Both the position numbers and the translations under genes were made by a program. Below the pieces are notes generated by a model. The model worked only from the letters and a program-made list of their open reading frames with translations. It made no database searches and was not told where the DNA came from. Positions 34,516-42,950 of a stretch of DNA of 64,000 nt are shown piece after piece. The stretch spans positions 62,001-126,000 of the forward strand of contig CAKMIX010000005.1 of NCBI GenBank assembly GCA_927362715.1. Reading direction: 5' to 3'. The stretch comes from an uncultured Clostridia bacterium. Lineage in GTDB: Bacteria; Bacillota; Clostridia; Oscillospirales; Acutalibacteraceae. The number at the start of each line of letters is the position of its first letter. Position 1 is the stretch's first letter.

Positions 34516-35872
34516 CGACCATACCTCCCAAACGTTTGAAATCTTCAAAGAAATGCGGATAGGATTTTTCGACCGCCTCGGCGCCGTCGATCGTGACAGG
34601 GGCTTCGGCAAGAACGGAAGCGATCGCCGCCGCCATCACCATACGGTGATCGCCGAAGCCCGACGTTTCGCCGCCGGAAATCGACTGCCCGCCGGGGATC
34701 AGAAGCCCGTCCGCTGTTTCCGTGCAGGAAACGCCGAGGCTGCCAAGCATCCTGTGGATCGCCGCAAGGCGGTCGCTCTCTTTCAAGCGCAGGCGCGCCG
34801 CGTTTTGGATAGCGGTCTCCCCCGTTCGTGCCGCTGCCGCTGCGACAGAAAAGATCGGCGCGAGGTCGGGAATATCCGCCATGTCCTGTGCGATCCCGCA
34901 AAGCCGCCCCGGTGAAACCGTGGCTGTCCCCTCCGTTGGCTCTGACTTTTTTGCTTTTCTGCGCTGCAAAGCCTCTATGAGAGCCTCGTCGCTGTCATCC
35001 TGCAGTGTGCTCGCGATCCACCCCCCTGTTGTTTCAACATTCGCACCCATACGCCGCAGGATCTCTAAAATCGCCTTGTCTCCCTGCGGGGAATCCAAAT
35101 TCAGCCCCGTGACCGTAATCGGTGCGCCAAGCGCCCCCGCTGTTAGGAAGAACGCAGCATTGGACCAATCGCCCTCGACCGAAACGGTTCCGGGTGATTT
35201 GTAGGTTTGCCCGCCGGGGATCCAAAATTCCCCTCCGGTGAAAAAGATACGGATCCTAAAGCGCCTGAGCGTTGCCATGGTCATTTCGATATACGGTTTG
35301 GATTCCACAGGCGGCAAAAGCCGCAGCACACTGTTTTCAGGGAGCAGCGGCAGTGCAAATAAAAGCCCGGTCACATACTGGGAGCTTACGTCGCCGCGCA
35401 GCGTGTAGGTGCCTATACCCAGCTTTCCGATCGTGCTTATGGGGAATACCCCCTGCTCGGAAAAGCGGACGCCGTGGGCTTCCATGGCTTCCCGCAGCTC
35501 CGTTACGGGGCGTTCGGGCAGCCGCCCGCCGCCCGTGAATACGCCGTTTTTCCCTAAAGCGGAAACAACAGGCAGCAAAAAGCGCAAGGTCGAGCCGCTT
35601 TCACCGCAGTCCAATGTCACAGAAACTTCTTTAGCGGTATTTTCGCGCGGGATTGGGTGAACGAGCATCCGATCCGCCAAAAAATCCACCCGTGCGCCAA
35701 GCGCACACAGACAGCGCGCCGTAGCGCGGATGTCTTCGGACAGGACATTGCAGAGGATCTCCGTCTCGCGATCGCTGAGCGCGGCGGCGATCAGCAGCCG
35801 GTGTGCGTCGGATTTTGAGGAGATCGCGGGGATGCTGCCGCAAAGCTTCACAGGTGTCAGACGGACTTTCAT
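34493..35872 (-). CDS. aroA: EPSP synthase (3-phosphoshikimate 1-carboxyvinyltransferase)
   Basis: AroA joins shikimate-3-phosphate and PEP. The 459-residue protein is somewhat longer than the usual 425-430. It has SSKSDAHRLLIAAAL, DCGESGSTLRFLLPV, RLPERPVTELREAM, RLRLKESDRL and GFGDHRMVMAAAI. The extra length is partly an insertion around 295-325 (QRRKAKKSEPTEGTATVSPG), unusual for the family and probably a surface loop. Its ATG overlaps the aroB stop as ATGA. Confidence 0.95.
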   Translation of the reverse strand: MKVRLTPVKLCGSIPAISSKSDAHRLLIAAALSDRETEILCNVLSEDIRATARCLCALGARVDFLADRMLVHPIPRENTAKEVSVTLDCGESGSTLRFLLPVVSALGKNGVFTGGGRLPERPVTELREAMEAHGVRFSEQGVFPISTIGKLGIGTYTLRGDVSSQYVTGLLFALPLLPENSVLRLLPPVESKPYIEMTMATLRRFRIRIFFTGGEFWIPGGQTYKSPGTVSVEGDWSNAAFFLTAGALGAPITVTGLNLDSPQGDKAILEILRRMGANVETTGGWIASTLQDDSDEALIEALQRRKAKKSEPTEGTATVSPGRLCGIAQDMADIPDLAPIFSVAAAAARTGETAIQNAARLRLKESDRLAAIHRMLGSLGVSCTETADGLLIPGGQSISGGETSGFGDHRMVMAAAIASVLAEAPVTIDGAEAVEKSYPHFFEDFKRLGGMVDVLDPAR

Positions 35873-36927
35873 GCTTCCAGCCCCTTTTGGATGATCGGCA
35901 GGAGTGCTGCGGTCTCCACCGTGTGCAGTACACAGTGCCCCAGCGTTTCGGGAATGACCAGCGTGATATGGCTGCCGCTTCGTTTTTTATCGGAAAGCGC
36001 CTTTTCGCAAAGGTCTTGCGCCGAAAAATCGGTCGCAGTCGGAAGTCCATACTGCCGAAGCAGTGCGGCGATCTCTTCCGAGCAATCCGTTTTTGTCAGC
36101 CCGCACCGATATGCCGCACGGGACATGATCACCATGCCGATGCCGACCGCGCTGCCGTGCGAGACGGAAAACCCGCTGCACCCTTCGATGGCGTGACCTA
36201 AGGTGTGCCCGAAGTTGAGAAGCCCGCGCCTGCCGCGATCCGTCTCATCCTCGGCTACGATGTCGCGCTTGATCTCTACGCACCGCGCAATGACCGTTTC
36301 CAAATTTTCGCGCGCGTCGTGCGATTGCAGGAAATCAAAGAAATCCCGGTCGAACGCCGCACCGTATTTGATGACCTCTGCCATACCGTCCGCAAAGACT
36401 GCGTCGGGCAGGGTCGCGAGCGTTTCATAGTCGCAAAGCACCGCCTTGGGCTGATAAAACGCGCCTGCGAGGTTTTTGCCGGCAGTAAGGTCTACCGCCG
36501 TTTTGCCGCCGACGGAGGAATCCACGCACGCAAGCAGCGTCGTCGGCACTTGCACAAAATCAATGCCCCGCTGGTACACGGCGGCGGCAAAGCCCGCCAG
36601 ATCCCCGACCACGCCGCCGCCGAGCGCAACGATGCAGTCCGAGCGCGTTACATGATTTTCCGCCAAAAATTCCAGCAAATCCCTAAGCACGGTAAGGTTT
36701 TTGGACGCCTCCCCGTTCGGGAACACAAATCGGAGCGTGCGAAAGCCTTCAGCTTGCAGGCTTCCCATCACCCGATCGCCGTAAAGCGCGTTAACGATAT
36801 CGTCGGTCACGACCACCGCCGTTTCGGCCTTCGTGACCTCACGTACACATGCCCCTGCACGGCTGAGCGCCCCTGCGGCGATGCGGACGGTATAGCACCG
36901 GCTCGCCTGCACTTCAATATTCTGCAA
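35869..36927 (-). CDS. aroB: 3-dehydroquinate synthase
   Basis: AroB cyclises DAHP to 3-dehydroquinate with NAD and zinc. The 352-residue protein has the NAD motif GGGVVGDLAGFAAAVYQRG, VPTTLLACVDSSVGGKTAVD, GMAEVIKYG and the zinc-site NFGHTLGHAIE with SVSHGSAVGIGM. It starts with TTG 36927, preceded by AAGGAGGGCGAGGACC. It is followed by aroA with a 4-base overlap. Confidence 0.95.
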   Translation of the reverse strand: MQNIEVQASRCYTVRIAAGALSRAGACVREVTKAETAVVVTDDIVNALYGDRVMGSLQAEGFRTLRFVFPNGEASKNLTVLRDLLEFLAENHVTRSDCIVALGGGVVGDLAGFAAAVYQRGIDFVQVPTTLLACVDSSVGGKTAVDLTAGKNLAGAFYQPKAVLCDYETLATLPDAVFADGMAEVIKYGAAFDRDFFDFLQSHDARENLETVIARCVEIKRDIVAEDETDRGRRGLLNFGHTLGHAIEGCSGFSVSHGSAVGIGMVIMSRAAYRCGLTKTDCSEEIAALLRQYGLPTATDFSAQDLCEKALSDKKRSGSHITLVIPETLGHCVLHTVETAALLPIIQKGLEA

Positions 36928-36943
36928 GGTCCTCGCCCTCCTT

Positions 36944-37789
36944 TTAGTTGCGGTAAACGCCGTCGATCTGTTCTTTGCGGTCGCTGCCCGCCTTTAAGAG
37001 CGCATGGAGCGTCTGCGCGTCCTTGGCTTTGAGTGCGGCGGCGTACTGCTGCAAATTCGCGATCAGCACATCCAATTCCGCCGTAAGGTTATCCGCATTA
37101 TCTAAAAACAGCTCTGTCCACATATCGGCGTTGAGCTTTGCCACGCGCGTGAGATCCTTATAGCTGCCCGCCGAAAAGCCCTTGTGCACCTGCGCCTCGG
37201 GACTTTTGACATAGGCGTTGGAGACAACATGCGCGAGCTGCGAGGTATAGGCGATGATACGGTCGTGCTCGTCGGGATTCGAGATCTGGATGTTCGTAAA
37301 GCCGATGGACTTAAACAGCGCTTTTAGAGCGGCGAGCGTTTCGATGTCCGCATCGTCGGGCGGAATGAGGATCATGGATGCATTTTCAAACATCGTGACC
37401 TCGGAATACTGAAAGCCCGAGAAATGCAATCCCGCCATGGGGTGCGCGCCATAGAAGTGAAAGCCGTTTTCTTTTGCGCATGCCATCAGCGGCGCACAGA
37501 TCGCGCGCTTGACACCGCAGCAATCCATAACGATCGCGCCCTTTTTAAACTTCGCCGCATTTTGCTGCACAAAGTCGAGCGTATCCTGCGGATAGAGCGC
37601 GACGATCAGCAGATCACACTGCTCTAAGTCCTGCTCGTGCAGTTCCTCATCCACCGCGCCCAACAGCTTGGCTTTCAAAAGCACATCGCGGTCGATGTCC
37701 GTGCCGAGCACGGTGTGTTCCGTATTGTATTGGAGCGCCTTGGCGATTGAGCCGCCGATGAGCCCCAAACCGATAATTCCGATCTTCAT
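36944..37789 (-). CDS. tyrA: Prephenate dehydrogenase
   Basis: TyrA oxidatively decarboxylates prephenate for tyrosine synthesis. The 281-residue protein has the NAD motif GLGLIGGSIAKAL, GAHPMAGLHFSGF and HDRIIAYTSQLAHVVSNAY with the catalytic His. There is no fused ACT or chorismate mutase domain. The start is 3 bases after the aroF stop. Confidence 0.94.
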   Translation of the reverse strand: MKIGIIGLGLIGGSIAKALQYNTEHTVLGTDIDRDVLLKAKLLGAVDEELHEQDLEQCDLLIVALYPQDTLDFVQQNAAKFKKGAIVMDCCGVKRAICAPLMACAKENGFHFYGAHPMAGLHFSGFQYSEVTMFENASMILIPPDDADIETLAALKALFKSIGFTNIQISNPDEHDRIIAYTSQLAHVVSNAYVKSPEAQVHKGFSAGSYKDLTRVAKLNADMWTELFLDNADNLTAELDVLIANLQQYAAALKAKDAQTLHALLKAGSDRKEQIDGVYRN

Positions 37790-37792
37790 GGC

Positions 37793-38800
37793 TTACAGTT
37801 CCTTTACCGCTTGCAGAATTTTTCCCACGCCTTTCGTCACCTCGGCGAACTCCTCGGGACGAAGCGCCTGCGGGCCGTCGCACAGCGCGTGCGCAGGGTC
37901 GTTGTGGACTTCGATCATCAAACCGTCCGCGCCGCAGGCAGCCGCCGCGAACGCCATGGGCTTGACAAGCCGTGCGATACCCGACGCATGGCTCGGGTCC
38001 ACGACCACAGGCAGATGCGACATTTCCTTTAACATGGGCACGGCGGACAGATCCAGCGTGTTGCGCGTTGCCGTTTCAAAGGTACGGATGCCGCGCTCGC
38101 AAAGGATGACGTTTTCGTTGCCCTCCGCCATAATGTATTCGGCGCTCATCAAAAGCTCCTGCAAGGTGGCGGCAAGCCCGCGCTTTAAGAAGATCGGCTT
38201 ATCCGTTTTGCCAAGCTCTTTTAAAAGCTCGAAATTCTGCATATTGCGCGCGCCGACCTGGATGATGTCCACATCCTCGAACAGCGGCAGGTGCGAAGCG
38301 TCCATGATCTCGGTCACGATGGGCATGCCCGTTTCCTTTTTCGCTTCAAGCATCAGCTTTAAACCATCCTCGCGCATGCCCTGGAACGCGTAAGGCGAGG
38401 TGCGCGGCTTAAACGCGCCGCCGCGCAAAATTTTCGCGCCGGCTTTCTGCACGTCTTTGGCGATCGAAATGATCTGCTCGCGGCCTTCGATCGAGCAGGG
38501 CCCCGCAAAGAACTGGAAGTTCCCGCCGCCGATCTTCACGCCGTTGACGTCAATGACGGTGTCGTCCGGGTGAAATTTGCGGTTGGCGTTTTTGTAAGGC
38601 TCGGAAATACGCTTCACGTTCTCGACGATATCCAGCCCCTGGATCAGGTCGATATCGACCTTGCTCGTGTCGCCGATAAGGCCTAAGATGGTCTGAAATT
38701 GTCCGACGACCGAGTGGACGGCAAGGCCCTGATTTTCGAGCCAGTCCGTCAGATTTTTGACCTTCTTTTTGTCTGCGTTGTCCTTTAAGATAACAACCAT
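37793..38800 (-). CDS. aroF: 3-deoxy-7-phosphoheptulonate (DAHP) synthase
   Basis: This is the first enzyme of the shikimate pathway, which condenses PEP and erythrose-4-phosphate. The 335-residue protein belongs to the I-beta/KDO8PS-like group. It has an N-terminal ferredoxin-like regulatory domain (1-68; VVILKDNADKKKVKNL), then FFAGPCSIEGREQI, LRGGAFKPRTSPYAFQG, KRGLAATLQELLMSAEY and VDPSHASG. Such N-terminal domains bind Tyr or Phe for feedback. The gene heads the operon after an attenuator. Confidence 0.95.
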   Translation of the reverse strand: MVVILKDNADKKKVKNLTDWLENQGLAVHSVVGQFQTILGLIGDTSKVDIDLIQGLDIVENVKRISEPYKNANRKFHPDDTVIDVNGVKIGGGNFQFFAGPCSIEGREQIISIAKDVQKAGAKILRGGAFKPRTSPYAFQGMREDGLKLMLEAKKETGMPIVTEIMDASHLPLFEDVDIIQVGARNMQNFELLKELGKTDKPIFLKRGLAATLQELLMSAEYIMAEGNENVILCERGIRTFETATRNTLDLSAVPMLKEMSHLPVVVDPSHASGIARLVKPMAFAAAACGADGLMIEVHNDPAHALCDGPQALRPEEFAEVTKGVGKILQAVKEL

Positions 38801-38825
38801 TTTACATCGCTCCTAAAAAATTTCA

Positions 38826-38861
38826 TAAAAAAACTCCGCAGTGCCGTTCACTGCGGAGTAG
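38826..38861 (-). terminator. Attenuator terminator before aroF
   Basis: A perfect 11-bp stem ACTCCGCAGTG/CACTGCGGAGT with a 5-base loop is followed on the minus strand by seven T residues. It lies between the leader peptide stop and the aroF ribosome binding site. Confidence 0.85.
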
Positions 38862-38889
38862 CTTTACAGAACACACGAAAAAACGAAAA

Positions 38890-38988
38890 CTACACATTGC
38901 AAGCGAACGCCGAAGAAACCCTACCGTAAAAGCCGGTAAAGTAAAAGTAAAAATATGCGTACGCTTTTGTCAACGCAAGTTTCGACAT
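38890..38988 (-). CDS. Tyr/Phe-rich leader peptide of the aromatic operon
   Basis: A 32-codon frame starts at ATG 38988 with AAAGGAAAAGCGAA as its ribosome binding site. It encodes a peptide with the run AYAYFYFYFTGFYG (residues 9-22), so 5 Tyr and 5 Phe codons among 32. It lies between a consensus promoter and an intrinsic terminator, upstream of aroF-tyrA-aroB-aroA-aroC-pheA. This is the layout of PheL/TyrL-type attenuation: ribosome stalling at Tyr or Phe codons would prevent the terminator. A small TACCG/CGGTA stem overlaps the Phe/Tyr codons. The antiterminator pairing was not resolved by eye. Confidence 0.85.
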   Translation of the reverse strand: MSKLALTKAYAYFYFYFTGFYGRVSSAFACNV

Positions 38989-39037
38989 TTCGCTTTTCCT
39001 TTCGTTTTTCTCTGCGGCAACTTTGACCGCCGGAAGT

Positions 39038-39066
39038 ATATTAGCACCGCGTGCGCGGTTTGTCAA
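39038..39066 (-). promoter_or_regulatory. Promoter of the aromatic operon with a palindrome in the spacer
   Basis: Minus-strand TTGACA (39061-39066) and TAATAT (39038-39043) are separated by 17 bases. The spacer is almost filled by the perfect palindrome ACCGCG-TG-CGCGGT (39046-39059), a likely operator. Confidence 0.75.
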
Positions 39067-39089
39067 CCCTTTTTTTACCGTTTCCCGAT

Positions 39090-40340
39090 TCAGCGGCGGC
39101 GGGCGGCGCGGTCGCTTTGCACGGCGCGCACCAGCGTCATAAACTTCGGGGGCTTGCCGTACATCAGGACGCCCACGCGATAGATCGCGGCGGCAAGATA
39201 GCCTATTCCTATGGTGCTGCCCACAAGGAGCGCGACCGAAAGCACGACTTCCCACGGGGCAACGCTGCCCATGCAGATGCGCGTAAACATCGCCATGGGC
39301 GAGGTAAACGGCACAAAGGAGGCAACGCGCATCAGGACACTGTCCACATCGCCGAGCATGGAGAATATGGAGACAAGAAACGCGATCAGCATCAAGAACG
39401 TCACGGGCATGACCAAAGTGTTGATGTCCTCCAAGCGGCTTGCAAGCGAGGCGAGCGCCCCGTATAAAAATGCATACAGCAAAAAGCCCAGCACAAAAAA
39501 CAGGATCGTGTACAGCAGGATCGACAGCGGCATGTCGAAAATAGACGCCATCGTGGCGTTGTCCGCCCAAAATTCCGCATTGACACGATACAGCAGAAAT
39601 GCGCTGCCCAAAAGGAGTATCAGCTGTGTAAAGCCCGCAGCCCCCGCGCCGAGCACCTTGCCGAACATCAGGCTCGTCGGCTTGGCGCTGGTGATCAGCA
39701 ATTCCATAGCGCGCGAGCTTTTCTCCACGGCGACGCTTTGCGCGACAAGCTGCCCGTACATCATCACCGCCATATACAAAAGGAACATCAGGATATAGGT
39801 GTAAAAGAAGGTTTGCGACTGGTCGTTGCCTAAAGTGACGGGCACGGCGGTGACTGCGGCGGTCAAGACCCCCGTCACCTGCGCTTCGGAAAGCCCGTAA
39901 GCACTCAGCTGCATGCTGCGAAGCCGCGCGGAAAGCGCCTCGCTGACGGTGACGGAGGTCATATCCGTCATGGCGGCAGTCTCGGTGATATACTGGTACT
40001 GCGTCGGGCTTACAAGCCGGACAACTGCGTCGTATTCCCCGGAAAGCACGCGCTCATGCAATGCCGCTTCGTCCGCTGTGTCGGCTACGACGCGGTCATC
40101 GGGCAAAACGGTCTGCAAATACGCCGCGACCTCCTGTGACTCCGCTTCGGAAGCACCCGCCACCGCCACGGTGCGTCCCTCGCCCCCAACAAGTCCCGAA
40201 AGAAAGTCCCCGTTTGAAAAGCGCGGGAAGCACAGCACGACCGCCATAACAAGGATCAAAATCACCGTTGTCGCTACAAACGCCTTGTTCTTGGCATAAC
40301 TCAAGTATTCAAACGCAAAAATATGCCGGAACTGTTTCAT
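39090..40340 (-). CDS. ABC-2 type transporter permease (NatB-like)
   Basis: The 416-residue protein has one N-terminal helix (about 20-40), an extracytoplasmic domain (about 45-165) and five or six C-terminal helices with the ABC-2 features GQLVAQSVAVEKSSRAMELL (about 196-215) and FVPFTSPMAMFTRI. It matches the Na+ or drug efflux NatB group; the substrate is unknown. Its ATG overlaps the ATPase stop by 4 bases. Confidence 0.88.
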   Translation of the reverse strand: MKQFRHIFAFEYLSYAKNKAFVATTVILILVMAVVLCFPRFSNGDFLSGLVGGEGRTVAVAGASEAESQEVAAYLQTVLPDDRVVADTADEAALHERVLSGEYDAVVRLVSPTQYQYITETAAMTDMTSVTVSEALSARLRSMQLSAYGLSEAQVTGVLTAAVTAVPVTLGNDQSQTFFYTYILMFLLYMAVMMYGQLVAQSVAVEKSSRAMELLITSAKPTSLMFGKVLGAGAAGFTQLILLLGSAFLLYRVNAEFWADNATMASIFDMPLSILLYTILFFVLGFLLYAFLYGALASLASRLEDINTLVMPVTFLMLIAFLVSIFSMLGDVDSVLMRVASFVPFTSPMAMFTRICMGSVAPWEVVLSVALLVGSTIGIGYLAAAIYRVGVLMYGKPPKFMTLVRAVQSDRAARRR

Positions 40341-41251
40341 ACCGACGCCCCCTTCGTGTAATGCACAAAAATCTCGTTCAAGGACGGTTCGCGCACCGAA
40401 ACGGCGTCCAGCACATCGGCACAGGGCTCCAGCGCACGATAAAGCGCCGCCTTGTCGGCAGGATCTCGAAGCGTGACCGCAAGCGTATCGTCCTGTAGAT
40501 CCATATTTATGAGCCACGGCGGTGCGCTTTCGCGCAAGGCGGTCTGCACACGCACAAGATCTGTGCCGCAGATGTCCACTACGTTGCGCGGGAAACTGCG
40601 CTTGATGTCGCGCAGCGCACCGGAAAGGGCGATCTCCCCTTCGTGGAGAATGGCGATATCGTCACAGAATTCCTCGATATAGTTCATCTGGTGGCTGGAA
40701 AACAGCACAATCTTCCCCTGTGCGATCAGCTCGCGCACCACGTCTTTGAGAAGCTGTGCATTGACGGGATCAAGCCCCGAAAAAGGCTCGTCCAAGATCA
40801 CGATCTGGGGGTCGGCGATCAGGGTCGCGACCAGCTGGATCTTCTGCTGGTTGCCCTTGGAAAGCGTTTCAAGCCGCTTGTCGCGATACTGCGTGACCTC
40901 CAAGCGTTTCAGCAGCCGTTCGGCGTTCTGCACCGTCTGCTTTTTGGAGAGCCCCGCAAGCCTCCCGAAGTACACAAGCTGTTCAAAAATCGGCTTTTTG
41001 GGGTACAGGCCGCGCTCCTCCGGAAGATAGCCGATACGCACACGGTCCGTATGCAGACGCTCGCCGTCAAGCAGCACCTCGCCGCCGTCGGGCGGAAAAA
41101 CCTGCATCACGATCCGAATGCTTGTGGTCTTGCCCGCGCCGTTGCGCCCAAGCAGCCCGAGCGCGCGCCCGCTTTCCGCTGCAAACGAAACGCCGCGCAG
41201 CACGCATTTTTCGCCGAAGCTTTTTTCTAAGTTTTTGGCTTCCAGCCGCAT
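40337..41251 (-). CDS. ABC transporter ATP-binding protein (NatA-like)
   Basis: The 304-residue ATPase has Walker A GRNGAGKTT, a signature replaced by LSKGNQQKIQL (the NatA-type variant of LSGGQ), Walker B VILDEPFSGLDP and the switch His in SSHQM. A C-terminal domain of about 80 residues follows, as in DUF4162 exporters. The start is ATG 41251 after GGAGG; a GTG 12 bases upstream overlaps that site. Confidence 0.9.
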   Translation of the reverse strand: MRLEAKNLEKSFGEKCVLRGVSFAAESGRALGLLGRNGAGKTTSIRIVMQVFPPDGGEVLLDGERLHTDRVRIGYLPEERGLYPKKPIFEQLVYFGRLAGLSKKQTVQNAERLLKRLEVTQYRDKRLETLSKGNQQKIQLVATLIADPQIVILDEPFSGLDPVNAQLLKDVVRELIAQGKIVLFSSHQMNYIEEFCDDIAILHEGEIALSGALRDIKRSFPRNVVDICGTDLVRVQTALRESAPPWLINMDLQDDTLAVTLRDPADKAALYRALEPCADVLDAVSVREPSLNEIFVHYTKGASV

Positions 41252-41271
41252 AAAAGTTTGCACCTCCGCAC

Positions 41272-41300
41272 TTGATTGACAGTGCCAAATGATATATAAT
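41272..41300 (+). promoter_or_regulatory. Predicted promoter of birA
   Basis: TTGATT (41272-41277) and TATAAT (41295-41300) are separated by 17 bases, 74 bases upstream of birA. Confidence 0.6.
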
Positions 41301-41373
41301 TAGGATACAGCAAAAGTATACCACATTTTTCGGGGTATCTGCCCCGGACGAAATACAGAACTGCGAGGTCAAC

Positions 41374-42165
41374 ATGGTTCGAGAACTCGGTGAAAAAAAC
41401 CTGATCTATCAAATCCGCCAGTACCGCATGAAGCGGCGCGTGCATTATTTCCCGGAGGTAGGCTCTACCAACGCCGCTGCAAAGGAACTTTGTGAAAAAG
41501 GCAAGGGCGCGGGCGCACTTGTGGTCGCGAACTGCCAAACCGCAGGACGCGGCAGACTCGGCCGTGATTTTGCTTCGCCGCCCGATACCGGTGTCTATTT
41601 GAGCGCCGTATATACGCTTTCCGGCGCGGAAAAGAATTTGGACATCCTTTCGTCGCTTGCGGGCCTTGCCGTGCGGGACACGCTTTACAATATGTTTGAT
41701 CTTCAGGTACAGGTAAAATGGCCCAATGACATTTTGCATGAGGGGCGCAAGCTCTGCGGCATTTTGTGCGAAGTCGTCAACGAGCAGAACCGCCCGAAGT
41801 TTGTAATCGTCGGCGTGGGACTCAATGTGCAGCGCGGCGCATTCCCTGATGATGTGGACTGCATCGCGGGTGCGATCAGCGAATCCTACCAAGGCGAGAT
41901 CGACCGCAACGAGCTTTGCGTTGAGCTTGTGCACAACATGGACCGTTATATTCAAAGAAGCGGCGCGCTGCTCGAGGATAAAAAAGAGATCACAGACCGC
42001 CTGAAAGCGTGCTCGGCGACCATTGGGCAGACCGTGCGTGTGCAGACGCCGGACGGCGATTTTGATGCGCGCGCTGTGGACATCGCGCCGAACGGCGGGC
42101 TGGTGGTCAGCACCGCAGAGGGTGAAAAGATCATCACGGCGGGCGAAGTCGTGCACATACGGTAA
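41374..42165 (+). CDS. birA: Biotin-[acetyl-CoA carboxylase] ligase, without HTH domain
   Basis: BirA activates biotin as biotinyl-AMP and attaches it to carboxylase carrier proteins. The 263-residue protein has EVGSTNAAAKEL, the nucleotide loop TAGRGRLGRDF, KWPNDILHEGRKLCGIL and a C-terminal SH3-like domain (about 215-263). The N-terminal HTH of repressor-type BirA is missing, so it cannot regulate biotin genes itself. Confidence 0.93.
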   Translation: MVRELGEKNLIYQIRQYRMKRRVHYFPEVGSTNAAAKELCEKGKGAGALVVANCQTAGRGRLGRDFASPPDTGVYLSAVYTLSGAEKNLDILSSLAGLAVRDTLYNMFDLQVQVKWPNDILHEGRKLCGILCEVVNEQNRPKFVIVGVGLNVQRGAFPDDVDCIAGAISESYQGEIDRNELCVELVHNMDRYIQRSGALLEDKKEITDRLKACSATIGQTVRVQTPDGDFDARAVDIAPNGGLVVSTAEGEKIITAGEVVHIR

Positions 42166-42186
42166 GTCAAATTGCATTTGCATTTT

Positions 42187-42222
42187 CGTGGGAGGCGCAG
42201 GCTGTGCCTCCCCTTATTTTTA
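42187..42222 (+). terminator. Intrinsic terminator after birA
   Basis: GGGAGGCGCAG pairs with CTGTGCCTCCC and is followed by CTTATTTTT. Confidence 0.65.
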
Positions 42223-42289
42223 TCATATTGCAGCCCGATTGGCAACCCTGAATTTTCGGAGAGCTTGAGTCAGATGCACTGCGCCTTGT

Positions 42290-42363
42290 TTGACATTTAG
42301 TAGATGTCATTTCTTGCCGTATTCTAACATAAAATACTTCTGTTGACAAGTACTAAATGTCAA
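42290..42363. promoter_or_regulatory. Mirrored 13-bp repeats before the broken XRE gene
   Basis: TTGACATTTAGTA (42290-42302) and its exact mirror TACTAAATGTCAA (42351-42363) flank an AT-rich segment, just upstream of the ribosome binding site of the XRE remnant. They look like operator sites for that regulator. Confidence 0.5.
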
Positions 42364-42376
42364 TAAGGAGGATTTT

Positions 42377-42646
42377 ATGTTCAAGAACAAAAGCGCGGAC
42401 GGACGCAACAACCTTTGCGGCAAAAAAATCGCAGAACTGCGCCGTGCGCAGTCCCCTTATATGAGCCAAAGAATGCTCGCCGACCGTTTGCAGCTCATGG
42501 GGCTGGATGTGGATAAAAATGCCGTACAGCGCATGGAGTGCGGCTAGCGGTTCATCACGGATATTGAGCTTGCGGCGCTGTGCCGCACCTTCGGCGTCAC
42601 GCCGAACGTGCTTTTGGGCTTTGGTGACACGGCGGATGCCGAATGA
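42377..42646 (+). pseudogene. XRE-family regulator gene interrupted by an in-frame TAG
   Basis: From ATG 42377 (AAGGAGG upstream) an 89-residue HTH protein can be read: KKIAELRRAQSPYMSQRMLADRLQLMG, then NAVQRMECG, then a TAG at 42545-42547. In the same frame it continues RFITDIELAALCRTFGVTPNVLLGF to TGA 42644-42646. Relatives have Lys or Gln at the stop position, so a single CAG-to-TAG change would explain it. Only a 56-residue fragment would be made. Confidence 0.75.
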
Positions 42647-42719
42647 CGGTGCTTTGCTTTTCAAAAAGCCGTCCGCAAAGCCGGCATAAAAAGCCTGCGC
42701 CATATTTTGCAAAAACCGC

Positions 42720-42748
42720 TTGACAGAAAGCCGAACCTTTGCTATAAT
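42720..42748 (+). promoter_or_regulatory. Consensus promoter of tRNA-Leu
   Basis: TTGACA (42720-42725) and TATAAT (42743-42748) are separated by 17 bases, 33 bases upstream of the tRNA. Confidence 0.85.
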
Positions 42749-42781
42749 TATCACCGTTGCGAAAGCAGCAAAACAGAATAT

Positions 42782-42865
42782 GCGAGAGTGGCGGAATCGG
42801 CAGACGCGCACGTTTGAGGGGCGTGTGGTAATCCCGTACGGGTTCAAGTCCCGTCTCTCGCACCA
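42782..42865 (+). tRNA. tRNA-Leu (anticodon GAG)
   Basis: The acceptor stem GCGAGAG/CTCTCGC, the anticodon GAG at 42816-42818 within the loop TTGAGGG, a long class II variable arm, the T loop GGTTCAAGTCC and an encoded CCA end are all present. The length of 84 fits leucine tRNA. It reads CUC/CUU codons. Confidence 0.95.
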
Positions 42866-42871
42866 AAGAAG

Positions 42872-42908
42872 AAAGCCTTGCATTTTCAATGAATGCAAGG
42901 CTTTTGTC
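42872..42908. terminator. Terminator after tRNA-Leu
   Basis: AAAGCCTTGCATT pairs with AATGCAAGGCTTT and is followed by TGTCATTTT. Confidence 0.75.
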
Positions 42909-42950
42909 ATTTTGGCAATTGGGACTTAGGACACAGAACCGTTCTCAGTC

